DNA from: Methanolapillus africanus
GTDB lineage: Archaea; Halobacteriota; Methanosarcinia; Methanosarcinales; Methanosarcinaceae
DNA length: 64,000 bases
Direction: 5' to 3'
Assembly: GCF_032714475.1 (NCBI RefSeq)
Contig: NZ_JAWDKD010000008.1
Coordinates: 62,001 to 126,000, forward strand
The translations under genes were made by a program, and so were the position numbers. The notes beneath the pieces were generated by a model. That model did not search any database, had not been told where the DNA came from, and saw nothing but the letters and a program-made list of their open reading frames with translations. The stretch's first letter is position 1, and every line of letters starts with the position of its first letter. Shown here one piece after another: positions 9,517 to 17,025 of this stretch.

Positions 9517-10698
9517 TTAAGATTGATAAAACGATTTGAAATAATAATCTTTGGACGGGAAATTATCGCCGTAAATAACACAAGCGAAGCGTGCTTGTTC
9601 TCCGCGCGGAACGCGCAGCGTCGCTTTGGCGTAGCCGGTGCCGTCTTCCGAAAAGTTGCCGATGAAAATATCGTGCTGCGGCGTCCAGGCTTTTGTCGAA
9701 TCAAACGGCGGCGCTTCGGCGTAGATATAAGCGGAAACGTTTTGAGCAGTCCCCGGACCCTGATTCGTGATGTTGCAATAGATTTCGTAGTAAGCGTAAT
9801 GAGAATCAGCATTGACGAATGTGCTGGTGACGTTTGCCGTTAATTGCGGCACTTGAACCATCGGATAAATTTTGGCGGAAGAGGATTGGACGCCCGGCGG
9901 CACTTGCCCGATTTTAGGACCGGGTATCGTCGTTTCCACATAATAGTATCGGACACCTTTGTATTCGTAGTAGCTGCCGGTGAGGTTGTCGCTGCCGGCG
10001 ACGCCCAACGCCATGTGCCCCGGAAAAACCAAAAGAACAGTTCCGTAACCCATTTCCGACAAGAGCGCGGCGGCCAAAATCGAACTGTCCTCGCAATCGC
10101 CGCCGCCGTCGGCGAGCGTTTCAATCGGATAGCGCGGATATTCATCGTAACCGGTCGTCACGCTGTCGGATGTGTATGGCATGGCCTGAATAAAAGTGAT
10201 GATGTTGAGGACGACTTCGTCGTCCGTGTAATTATTTTGGATTCCTTGTTCCCGGAAACTGTCCACCAGCTGCCCCAGAATTTTCCGGTCGTAATCGGAA
10301 AGCGCATATTGATTGTAGTCGCCGCGCGTATGGGATTTGTTTTGGTAATAAGAATAGGCGTCGTCCGGAATTGAAATCGAATACGACCATTCTCGCCCGT
10401 CATATTTCCATGTGTAAGTCTGAGAATGGTAAGTCGTTGAAAAAGCAGATTGAGAAGAAGCGTTGACGGCGGAATTGTTGGTCAAGCTGACATTGACGGC
10501 TTCCGTTCGGTTGACGGTGGTTTCATTCAAATTTGAGTTGTTTGTTTGCGAATAATTGACGCCGGAATAAGCCGGCTGATTGTTTGATTCAATGCCGGAA
10601 TCCGCTGAATCGAGAACAATAGAAACACAAGAAAGGATGACCATAAAAAGCACAATGCTGAAGAAAGCCATCAGTAAAAATTTAGCCGTATATCCCAT
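9517..10698 (-). CDS. membrane-anchored transglutaminase-like protein (copy 2 of 3)
   Basis: 393 residues with the same architecture as its neighbours: N-terminal helix (FLLMAFFSIVLFMVIL), a long Asn/Thr/Ser stalk with many N-x-S/T sites, the SHTRGDYNQYALSDYDRKI block shared by all three copies, the catalytic Cys in DGGGDCEDSS, the His in GHMALGV and YYVETT. The C-terminal domain carries NQGPGTAQNVSAYI and ends with VIYGDNF, as in copy 1 (TIYGDNF) and copy 3 (AVHGDNF). AGGGG lies upstream of the ATG. Divergence is concentrated in the stalk and C-terminal domain, suggesting different surface partners. Confidence 0.78.
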   Translation of the reverse strand: MGYTAKFLLMAFFSIVLFMVILSCVSIVLDSADSGIESNNQPAYSGVNYSQTNNSNLNETTVNRTEAVNVSLTNNSAVNASSQSAFSTTYHSQTYTWKYDGREWSYSISIPDDAYSYYQNKSHTRGDYNQYALSDYDRKILGQLVDSFREQGIQNNYTDDEVVLNIITFIQAMPYTSDSVTTGYDEYPRYPIETLADGGGDCEDSSILAAALLSEMGYGTVLLVFPGHMALGVAGSDNLTGSYYEYKGVRYYYVETTIPGPKIGQVPPGVQSSSAKIYPMVQVPQLTANVTSTFVNADSHYAYYEIYCNITNQGPGTAQNVSAYIYAEAPPFDSTKAWTPQHDIFIGNFSEDGTGYAKATLRVPRGEQARFACVIYGDNFPSKDYYFKSFYQS

Positions 10699-10836
10699 CG
10701 AAAAACCCCTGTAAAAGTAAAAAATAAAATAAAATTATAAAATAAATATGGAGTTTTTCTATAATAAGTTGTGTAAAATGTTTTAAAAATCAATTTTCGG
10801 CAACGGAAATATAATAAAAATATGAGTTTGATCATA

Positions 10837-10962
10837 TTTCCGTTATTTTCCGTTTTTTCCATTATTTTGTTATTTTCCATTATTTTGTTATTTTCCATTA
10901 TTTTTGTTATTTTCCATTATTTCATTATTTTCCGTTTTCTCCATTATTTCCGTTAAATTTCC
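10837..10962. repeat. AT-rich tandem repeat of about 18 bp
   Basis: The intergenic stretch between transglutaminase copies 2 and 3 is built of degenerate copies of TTATTTTCCATTATTTTG, with several uninterrupted units at about 10853-10925 and decayed ones on both sides. It has T-rich upper and A-rich lower strands. It carries no convincing frame. It may simply be slippage-generated spacer between recently duplicated genes. Confidence 0.7.
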
Positions 10963-10974
10963 ATTTGTTTTTTC

Positions 10975-12210
10975 TTAAACCTCAACATCGTCATGCAAAA
11001 CTTCGGTTTTCAGCGTCACCGGCGAGAAATTATCCCCGTGAACGGCCAGCACGATTTTCGCTTCTTCAGTTCTCGGCACGCGAAGCGTCGTTTTCGCATA
11101 TCCGGTTCCGTCTTCGGAGAGATTTCCGACCCCGATATCAAAGTCCGGCGGCCAAATTTTCAGATCGGAGGGCGGGTACTTTTCGACGAAAAAGTGAACG
11201 GACGTATTTTCAGCCTTTCCCGGACCGTTATTTTTGATGTCAGCTTCCACACGGTAGTAAATATAATCCAAATCAAAACCGATGGGCTTATAGGTGAGCG
11301 TGGCCGTCATTTTCGGAACCGGGATCAGCGGATGAACAACGACGTTGCTGATATCCACATTGGGCGGAATTTCGCCGGCTTTAAAGTCGGTGGTCGTGGT
11401 TTCGATGTAATAGTAATTGCTGTTCCCGAACGAAATGGTTGCCGTTTTCGGATCTTCCGTCCGCACGCCCAGCGCCATATGATGCGGAAATTCCAAAAGA
11501 ACGACGCCAAAACCCATTTCATTCAAAATGGCGGCACCCAATATGGCGGTATCCTCGCAATCACCGCTGCCGTCAACCAATGTTTCAACCGGATACCGCG
11601 GATATTCGTCAAAGCCGGTGGTTTCAAGATCGGATGTGTAAGAAATGGATTGAACGAATGCAATGACATTCAGCCCGATTTCTTCCCGGGTGTAATTGTG
11701 TTCTTGCCCCTGTACGGTTAATGTTTGAGCAATTTGCTGAACACAATCGCGATCGTAGTCGGACAGGGCGTACTGTTCATAATCGTTTCGCGTATGGGAT
11801 TTGGTTTTGAAATAATCGTAAGATTCCTTCGGAATGTAAACGGTATAAGACCAGCTGTCGCCTTTAAAATTCCAGTTAAAGGTTTGCACGTAATAATTAA
11901 GATCTCCGGATCCGACCAATCCCGGGGTTTCATTTAAACCTTCAAAACCGGCCATAACATCTGTCACCGGAGCCGATTCGGCGGAGCGGACCATTTTTCC
12001 ATTGTGAGCGGAAACATAAATATCGCCGGAAATATTTTGAGAAGCGGACAGGGGCGTGTGATCATTCAACCCGCCATAAAAACCGAACCCATCAGCATAA
12101 GAAAACAAAATGGACAAGCCTATGCTTCCGGCGATCAAAAGGATTGTTGTGAAAAACAGAACGCCCGCCGCCTTAAAGAAAATCGTTTTTGGTCTGCTCT
12201 TTTCAGACAT
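10975..12210 (-). CDS. membrane-anchored transglutaminase-like protein (copy 3 of 3)
   Basis: 411 residues. The N-terminal basic stretch (MSEKSRPK) leads into a membrane helix (VLFFTTILLIAGSIGLSILF). The core again has KSHTRNDYEQYALSDYDRD, the Cys in DGSGDCEDTAILGAAIL, the His in HHMALGV and YYIETT. The C-terminal beta domain has KNNGPGKAENTSVHFF and HGDNF. The start is supported by GAGGA 7 nt upstream. A TATA-like TATATTTATA (minus strand, about 12288-12300) lies upstream, so this is probably the first gene of the three-copy run, although the 276-bp gap to copy 2 may hold a second promoter. Confidence 0.78.
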   Translation of the reverse strand: MSEKSRPKTIFFKAAGVLFFTTILLIAGSIGLSILFSYADGFGFYGGLNDHTPLSASQNISGDIYVSAHNGKMVRSAESAPVTDVMAGFEGLNETPGLVGSGDLNYYVQTFNWNFKGDSWSYTVYIPKESYDYFKTKSHTRNDYEQYALSDYDRDCVQQIAQTLTVQGQEHNYTREEIGLNVIAFVQSISYTSDLETTGFDEYPRYPVETLVDGSGDCEDTAILGAAILNEMGFGVVLLEFPHHMALGVRTEDPKTATISFGNSNYYYIETTTTDFKAGEIPPNVDISNVVVHPLIPVPKMTATLTYKPIGFDLDYIYYRVEADIKNNGPGKAENTSVHFFVEKYPPSDLKIWPPDFDIGVGNLSEDGTGYAKTTLRVPRTEEAKIVLAVHGDNFSPVTLKTEVLHDDVEV

Positions 12211-12468
12211 TTTAAATCCTCGGATTCAAGTCGTTTACCACTTCGTAAAATATCAAACATGTTAATTGCAATAAAAGGAAAGAAGTGCCAATATAAATAT
12301 ATAATCATTAAGATTAAAATGATATTATAGTTTAAAAAATAGGTTATAAAATTAAACAAAAAGAGAGGAAGAGGATTAAATAATAGATTAAAATAAGATT
12401 ATTTGAATCAAAATATAACGCAGAAAACGACGTGTCCCAAATACAGACATCAAGTGACTCAGACTGAT

Positions 12469-13791
12469 TTATTCTTCGTTTTCGGATTTATCATGATTGT
12501 TCATCCGAATGAGCGGTTTTGACAAATGTCTTCGAGCCGACGGCGGCACTTCATAAAACCCGATATTGATTTTTCGGACCGCAGCTGTTTCCGCCTTATT
12601 TTCAGATTTGGTTTTACAGGTTCTGCACCGGAATCCTTGGCCTTTTCCGGCGGATTTCATCCGTTTTTGGCAAACCGGACAGATCGGATTTTCAAAAGAA
12701 ATATCCGGCGCAAGAAACAAAATTTCAATTTTTTCCAGATTCAGCGTGTTGTTTTTAAAACTGCCGTAAACAGCAACTTTGTCCCCCGGAATCAGTTTTC
12801 GGATAATTTTTCGGAAATTTCCGGTCGGTTCAAAGGCGGCGCATTCCGGCAGATTTTCGTAGTCGTCCGCCAGTACAAGGATGTCATGACCGCCTTCATT
12901 TGTTTGGACCTCCCGGACGACGGTTCCTTCCAAAATATACGAATGCAGCGGAATCATTTCGGCCGCCGATTGAATCGGAAGAAGATGCGCGTCGGTCCCT
13001 TGATTTGTTTTAAAAATTTGAGAGAAATAAACAGGTTCGCTGACAACCATTTCCGCGGCAGTCCGGACGATTTCGGGCGATTCGCCGCGAATGCCGAACA
13101 AGACCGGATCTCCAGAACTCGGAACGCAAACCGGAAACGGATACTTTTTTTCCGAATAATCAATCGTGTCCCAAGTACCGGGAGAAGTGGCTTGGTCGGC
13201 GGCAATCAAACTGTCCGTGTCAACAACGCGGGGCGATACGGATTGATCACCCCAGCGGACCGGGTCGCGGTACGCCAAATATTCATACGTACAATCCCAT
13301 CCGGGATTCATCATGGCGCCGCAAACGGCCAGCGCGCCGATGAGTCCCCGCCCGTTTTTGAGAGACAGGTGCGGAATCGAATAGGCGGAAACAATTTGTT
13401 CGGCTTCAGTGATTTCAATCACATCGGTGACGGCTTTTTTGAAAAAAGAATCCAATCTTTCTTTCAATTCGGAGCCGGCGTCCTCAAAAATAAAAACAGC
13501 GCCCGGGTTTGTCTTTTCGCAGCCCGTTTCCGCCGATTCGGCAATTTTTTCGGAAACGAACGAAATCAACCGATTCCGAAATTCGGCGGTGTCTTCCGCC
13601 GGAAGAAATTCAAACCCGAGCGCCGCGTTCCCACGGGTTTTGTAAGGGATGGACGGGTTGAGGCGGATCAAATGCAAATCGCCGGAAACGGATCCAAACC
13701 CCGCCGCTTCAAGATCGCGGGCGATCAGCGCGGCTAAATACGTCGTGCACATGCGCTCATTTGAATCCGTATCGTCCATTCCGATGAACAT
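12469..13791 (-). CDS. tiaS: tRNA(Ile2) 2-agmatinylcytidine synthetase TiaS
   Basis: 440 residues. The start MFIGMDDTDSNERMCT is the signature of TiaS, which uses ATP and agmatine to modify C34 of tRNA-Ile(CAU) so that it reads AUA. Other family blocks are NPSIPYKTRGNAALGFE, KNGRGLIGALAVCGAM and YEYLAYRDPVRWG. The C-terminal part has an OB-fold-like segment (GTVVREV... GDKVAVYGSFK) and a zinc ribbon, CPVCQKRMKSAGKGQGFRC followed by CKTK. The length is normal for the family. It is an archaeal housekeeping gene; no partner is adjacent. There is no clear Shine-Dalgarno, so translation may be leaderless. Confidence 0.92.
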   Translation of the reverse strand: MFIGMDDTDSNERMCTTYLAALIARDLEAAGFGSVSGDLHLIRLNPSIPYKTRGNAALGFEFLPAEDTAEFRNRLISFVSEKIAESAETGCEKTNPGAVFIFEDAGSELKERLDSFFKKAVTDVIEITEAEQIVSAYSIPHLSLKNGRGLIGALAVCGAMMNPGWDCTYEYLAYRDPVRWGDQSVSPRVVDTDSLIAADQATSPGTWDTIDYSEKKYPFPVCVPSSGDPVLFGIRGESPEIVRTAAEMVVSEPVYFSQIFKTNQGTDAHLLPIQSAAEMIPLHSYILEGTVVREVQTNEGGHDILVLADDYENLPECAAFEPTGNFRKIIRKLIPGDKVAVYGSFKNNTLNLEKIEILFLAPDISFENPICPVCQKRMKSAGKGQGFRCRTCKTKSENKAETAAVRKINIGFYEVPPSARRHLSKPLIRMNNHDKSENEE

Positions 13792-13935
13792 GAAACCGAC
13801 ATGAACGGCAAATTATTTTTAGGTTCGTTTTAAAAATTAATTGGAATGTTTTTTTGGATGGCTTTTGAATGTCTTTGAATGTCTTTGATGTTCTTCTTCG
13901 AATGGTCTTTGAATTTCGGCGGATGTAAAAGAATG

Positions 13936-13943
13936 TTTATATA
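13936..13943 (+). promoter_or_regulatory. TATA box for the COG1395 regulator
   Basis: TTTATATA lies 25-32 nt before the ATG at 13968. With the usual archaeal spacing of about 25 nt this puts transcription start at or within a few bases of the start codon, so the mRNA is likely leaderless. No Shine-Dalgarno is present, in agreement. Confidence 0.65.
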
Positions 13944-13967
13944 GACACTTTTTCATAATTGATAGCA

Positions 13968-15074
13968 ATGGCAAAAGATGTCTTGATGGATCAGGTTGTT
14001 CAAATTCTGCATGAGGCGGGCTTTGATGTATCCGAGCGGGTCAATATCCGTCCGGGAAGCTTTGATATTGCCGCCCGCTGCGGCGACGTCTTGCTGTTGT
14101 GCAAGGTTTTGTTCAACATTGACGGCCTGTCCGAGGAAACCGCAAGCGAAATGCGCCTTCTCGCAAACCTGCTTGGCGGAACGCCGCTGGTGATCGGCGC
14201 GAAAACGCGCGACCAAATGCTGGAAGACAACGTCATTTACATGCGTTACAGTATCGTGTCCATCAACGTGCAGACGCTTTACGATTATTTTGTGGAAGGG
14301 ATTACTTCTTTTATTTCCGCGTCCCCGGGCGGCCTTTATGTTTCGATTGACGCGACGGCGCTCAAGGAAGCGCGCATCGCCAACGACATGTCTCTCGGAT
14401 CGCTGGCGGGCGCGATCGGCGTTTCCCGGCGGACCATCAGCAAATATGAAGAAGAAGGGATGAACGCGTCGATTGACACGGTTTTGACGCTTGAGGAAAT
14501 CTTAAATGTGGAATTGGCAAAGCCGATTGATATTTTAAACCCGTCTTTTTTGGTCAAGCGCCAGGAAAAGGAAAACAAGGAAAAACAGGCGCGGGAACAA
14601 AAGGACAAAGAGAAAGCGGCAGCTGCGTCGGGCGGCGGTTCCGCGCCGATGACGACGGAGGCGGCCGAAGAATATTTAAAAGAATCTAAGAAGAAATTCG
14701 ACAAGGATGGCAGCTACATTCATCCGCCGGCGCCGGAAAAGGAAATGTTGTCGTACATTTCGACGCTGGGCTACGACGTCAAGGAAACGTCGCAGGCGCC
14801 GTTTAAAGCGATTTCAAAAGACAAGCAGTCGGTCATTTTAACCGGCGTGAGCAATTATAATCCGGCCGTGATTAAGCGGGCACGGCTTCTGAGCAGTATT
14901 TCGGATGTGATTCAAACGGAATCCGTCTTTTTAATCAACGGCACGTCCAAGGTGAAGTCCGTTCAGAATACGGTTTTTATCGAAAAGAAAGAATTGGTCA
15001 ACATTCACGGTCCGGAAGAACTGATTGAAGTCATTGAAGAGCGCAAGACGCCGGAAAAATCTAAAAAACAGTAA
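13968..15074 (+). CDS. COG1395-type archaeal HTH transcriptional regulator
   Basis: 368 residues from the ATG at 13968 (MAKDVLMDQVVQILHEAGF); a TTG three codons upstream is less likely because the TATA box fits the ATG. The N-terminal half (GSFDIAARCGDVLLLCKV ... LGGTPLVIGAKTRDQMLED) resembles a nuclease-fold sensor domain. A Cro/CI-type HTH follows at about 125-175 (ARIANDMSLGSLAGAIGVS then SRRTISKYEEEG), then a Lys/Glu-rich linker and a conserved C-terminal domain. The family is widespread in euryarchaea; its regulon is not known. It lies 14 bp upstream of uppS in the same direction and probably forms an operon with it. Confidence 0.85.
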   Translation: MAKDVLMDQVVQILHEAGFDVSERVNIRPGSFDIAARCGDVLLLCKVLFNIDGLSEETASEMRLLANLLGGTPLVIGAKTRDQMLEDNVIYMRYSIVSINVQTLYDYFVEGITSFISASPGGLYVSIDATALKEARIANDMSLGSLAGAIGVSRRTISKYEEEGMNASIDTVLTLEEILNVELAKPIDILNPSFLVKRQEKENKEKQAREQKDKEKAAAASGGGSAPMTTEAAEEYLKESKKKFDKDGSYIHPPAPEKEMLSYISTLGYDVKETSQAPFKAISKDKQSVILTGVSNYNPAVIKRARLLSSISDVIQTESVFLINGTSKVKSVQNTVFIEKKELVNIHGPEELIEVIEERKTPEKSKKQ

Positions 15075-15088
15075 CTCAAGGGAAGATT

Positions 15089-15946
15089 ATGCGTCCGGCT
15101 TTACAAAACGTTTATCAGAAGCAGCAGACCGAAATTTCGGCCGCCCCGTCCAAGCGGCTGGCCGCCGAACAGGCCGCCCGAAAAATGTTTGTTCAAAAAA
15201 AGATTGCGGCACCTGAACATATTGCGTTCATCATGGACGGCAACCGCCGCTTCGCCAGACAAAAAGGACAAGCCCCGGCATGGGGACACCGGATGGGCAC
15301 GCAGACGATGGAAAAAATTCTGCAGTGGGCGTATTTGTCCAACATCAAATACATGACGGTTTACGCTTTTTCGACCGAGAATTTTAAGCGCGACCAAGAC
15401 GAAGTGAACAACATTTTCGAGCTTTTGGAAAAAACAATCCGCCGGTTGTCGGAAGATGAGAAAGTTCAAAGCAAAAGCATCAAAATCCGAATGATCGGGG
15501 ACGCGTCGCCGCTTCCGGAGCGCATCCGCAACTCGTTTTTAGAATTAGAAGAAAAAACGAAGCACAACAACAAAATGTGCCTCAACGTCGCCATCGCTTA
15601 CGGCGGGCGGCAAGACATCACGCAAGCTTTTTTAAAAATCGCGCAGAATGCCGAGTCCGACACCATTAATGATGCGGAAATTGCCAAATATTTGTTCCCG
15701 TTTTCAGACGAAACGGTTCCGGATGTGGATTTATTGATTCGGACCGGCGGCGAAAACCGGACGTCCAACTTTTTGCCGTGGCAAGCCAACGGGAATGATG
15801 CCGTCGTCGTTTTTCATCAAAAATATTGGCCGGAATTCAATTTGAAAGATTTGCTCGGAACGCTGCGCCGCTACCAAAAAATTGTGAAGGAACGGGACGA
15901 CGCGAAGCAAAAAAGGCTTGAGCGAATCGATGAATTTTTGGGCTGA
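15089..15946 (+). CDS. uppS: cis-prenyl (undecaprenyl-type) diphosphate synthase
   Basis: 285 residues. The family motif MDGNRRFARQ (49-58, catalytic Asp50) is followed by GHRMGTQTMEKIL, YAFSTENFKR, IRMIGD, NVAIAYGGRQDI and the C-terminal DLLIRTGGENRTSNFLPWQ. It condenses isopentenyl diphosphate onto an allylic primer to make the long polyprenyl lipid carrier that archaea use for N-glycosylation. The roughly 40-residue N-terminal extension before EHIAFIMDG is Lys/Gln-rich and lacks a signal. AGGGAAG precedes the start. The stop (TGA) is followed within 12 bp by GC-rich box 1. Confidence 0.92.
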   Translation: MRPALQNVYQKQQTEISAAPSKRLAAEQAARKMFVQKKIAAPEHIAFIMDGNRRFARQKGQAPAWGHRMGTQTMEKILQWAYLSNIKYMTVYAFSTENFKRDQDEVNNIFELLEKTIRRLSEDEKVQSKSIKIRMIGDASPLPERIRNSFLELEEKTKHNNKMCLNVAIAYGGRQDITQAFLKIAQNAESDTINDAEIAKYLFPFSDETVPDVDLLIRTGGENRTSNFLPWQANGNDAVVVFHQKYWPEFNLKDLLGTLRRYQKIVKERDDAKQKRLERIDEFLG

Positions 15947-15955
15947 TTTTTTTGA

Positions 15956-15986
15956 GCGGGCGGCGGCGCGCGCGTTATAGCGATGG
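15956..15986 (+). repeat. GC-rich 3' box 1 with CGC-GTTATA-GCG mini-hairpin
   Basis: GCGGGCGGCGGCGCGCGCG then TTATAGCGATGG, beginning 10 bp after the uppS stop. It shares the core CGCGTTAYNGCR with nine other intergenic boxes in this window. It reads in the same direction as the gene before it. Repeat element A begins about 120 bp further on. Confidence 0.7.
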
Positions 15987-16105
15987 TTTTTTGGAGATGC
16001 CGTGGAAAGTGCGGATTTCATTTTTGTTTTTGAGTTTTATGAAAACGTTCGTTCCTTTTTTTTGATTTATTATTGCCTGTGTTCCCCCTTTTTCTATTCT
16101 TTCGT

Positions 16106-16404
16106 GCAAACCATCCCGCTTAAACAGACGCCTTTGGCGTCTGTTTAAGCGGATACTGCAAGTATTGGGATTGGAATAGCGAACGGGAGATGCATAACCG
16201 GAACAGGAAAAACCTGTATTGTTAGGAACAGTAGATGCAAAATCGGAACAAGAAAAGACTGTATTGTTGGAAACGGAAGGTGCAAACTGCAATCTAAAAA
16301 CAGTTAACCGTAGGTGCAACTCAGTTTTGTAAATTAGAATACATCTACAGATCGGATTCCGCAAAATACAGACGCAAAGCGTCTGATTTTGCGGGGTGGT
16401 TTGC
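16106..16404 (+). repeat. composite hairpin-array element A (complete, 299 bp)
   Basis: The left terminus GCAAACCATCCCGC leads into a 17-bp hairpin (arms 16116-16132 and 16136-16152, core CAGACGCC/GGCGTCTG). An array of degenerate units follows (CTGTATTGTTRGGAACAG-type blocks at about 16213 and 16259, spaced 46 bp). The right hairpin is at 16359-16394 (CAGACGC AAA GCGTCTG flanked by CCGCAAAAT/ATTTTGCGG), and the element closes with GGGTGGTTTGC, the inverse of the left terminus. Small overlapping frames here are not genes. The right flank (16405-16527) has a hairpin GTTCGC/GCGAAC and a terminator-like AAAAATTCC/GGAATTTTT. Confidence 0.8.
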
Positions 16405-16683
16405 TTGGGAAGTTGGAACAAGCAAACCCAAATTTAAAGCGACCGAAGGGAGCCGTTCGCGAAGCGAACTTGCAGAAACAGACTCCAACCGCCACTGAAA
16501 AATTCCTAGCGAAGCGACGGAATTTTTTTTCGAAAGGTTCATATAGTGGGTTTATTATTGTTAGAATCCATACCAGATGATTTCTCTGCATGAATTAGGG
16601 AGCATATCTGGAAACGGGTTTTCAGATAATTTTAAGATAAGATCAGAATCGGACAACATTGTTTCGAGGACTTGAATCTTATG

Positions 16684-17025
16684 CTTTTTTATTATGTTCT
16701 CCCAGGGAAACGTTTAGCACTTCAATTAAACTTTGATTTGATTGACAACGATCAATTGAGACTGAGTTGCAAAAAATCATGCTCATATTTGCAACTGAAT
16801 AATTTCAACCGAACTTGATTTCGGTGAATCTTCAACGTGAATTCGTCTCTTCATTCATATTCATATTTATTTCAGATTTTGAATGACGGATTGAAAAATT
16901 CATGATTTAATTCATGTTTGTATTGGAAACGTTGAATATTGAGAATTCTTCCCGCGTTATTGCGGCGCTGCTAAACGTTACGTAGTCTAACACATTTTCC
17001 ATCAGGAAATCAAAAGGAAATTAAA
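16684..17025 (+). promoter_or_regulatory. promoter and long structured 5' leader of the DEAD-box helicase gene
   Basis: A TATA-like CTTTTTTATTA at about 16684-16694 predicts a start near 16712, giving a leader of about 310 nt. ACGTTTAGC at 16710-16718 is complementary to GCTAAACGT at 16970-16978 and would enclose four local hairpins: TTGAT/ATCAA (16738-16755), GTTGCAAA/TTTGCAAC (16766-16795), ACCGAA/TTCGGT (16808-16825) and CCGC-GTTATT-GCGG (16952-16965). The last matches the mini-hairpin of the GC-rich intergenic boxes. No frame of note is present. Established for a related gene: the cold-regulated helicase gene of Methanococcoides burtonii has a long leader. Regulation here is inference. 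Confidence 0.55.

Noticed and set aside
8821..9843. 340-codon plus-strand frame
   Set aside because: It is the antisense of two transglutaminase-like genes, with Arg/Val-rich low-complexity translation and no start signals.
12526..13737. 403-codon plus-strand frame
   Set aside because: It lies entirely antisense to tiaS, whose product is clearly recognisable; the translation is Arg/Phe-rich nonsense.
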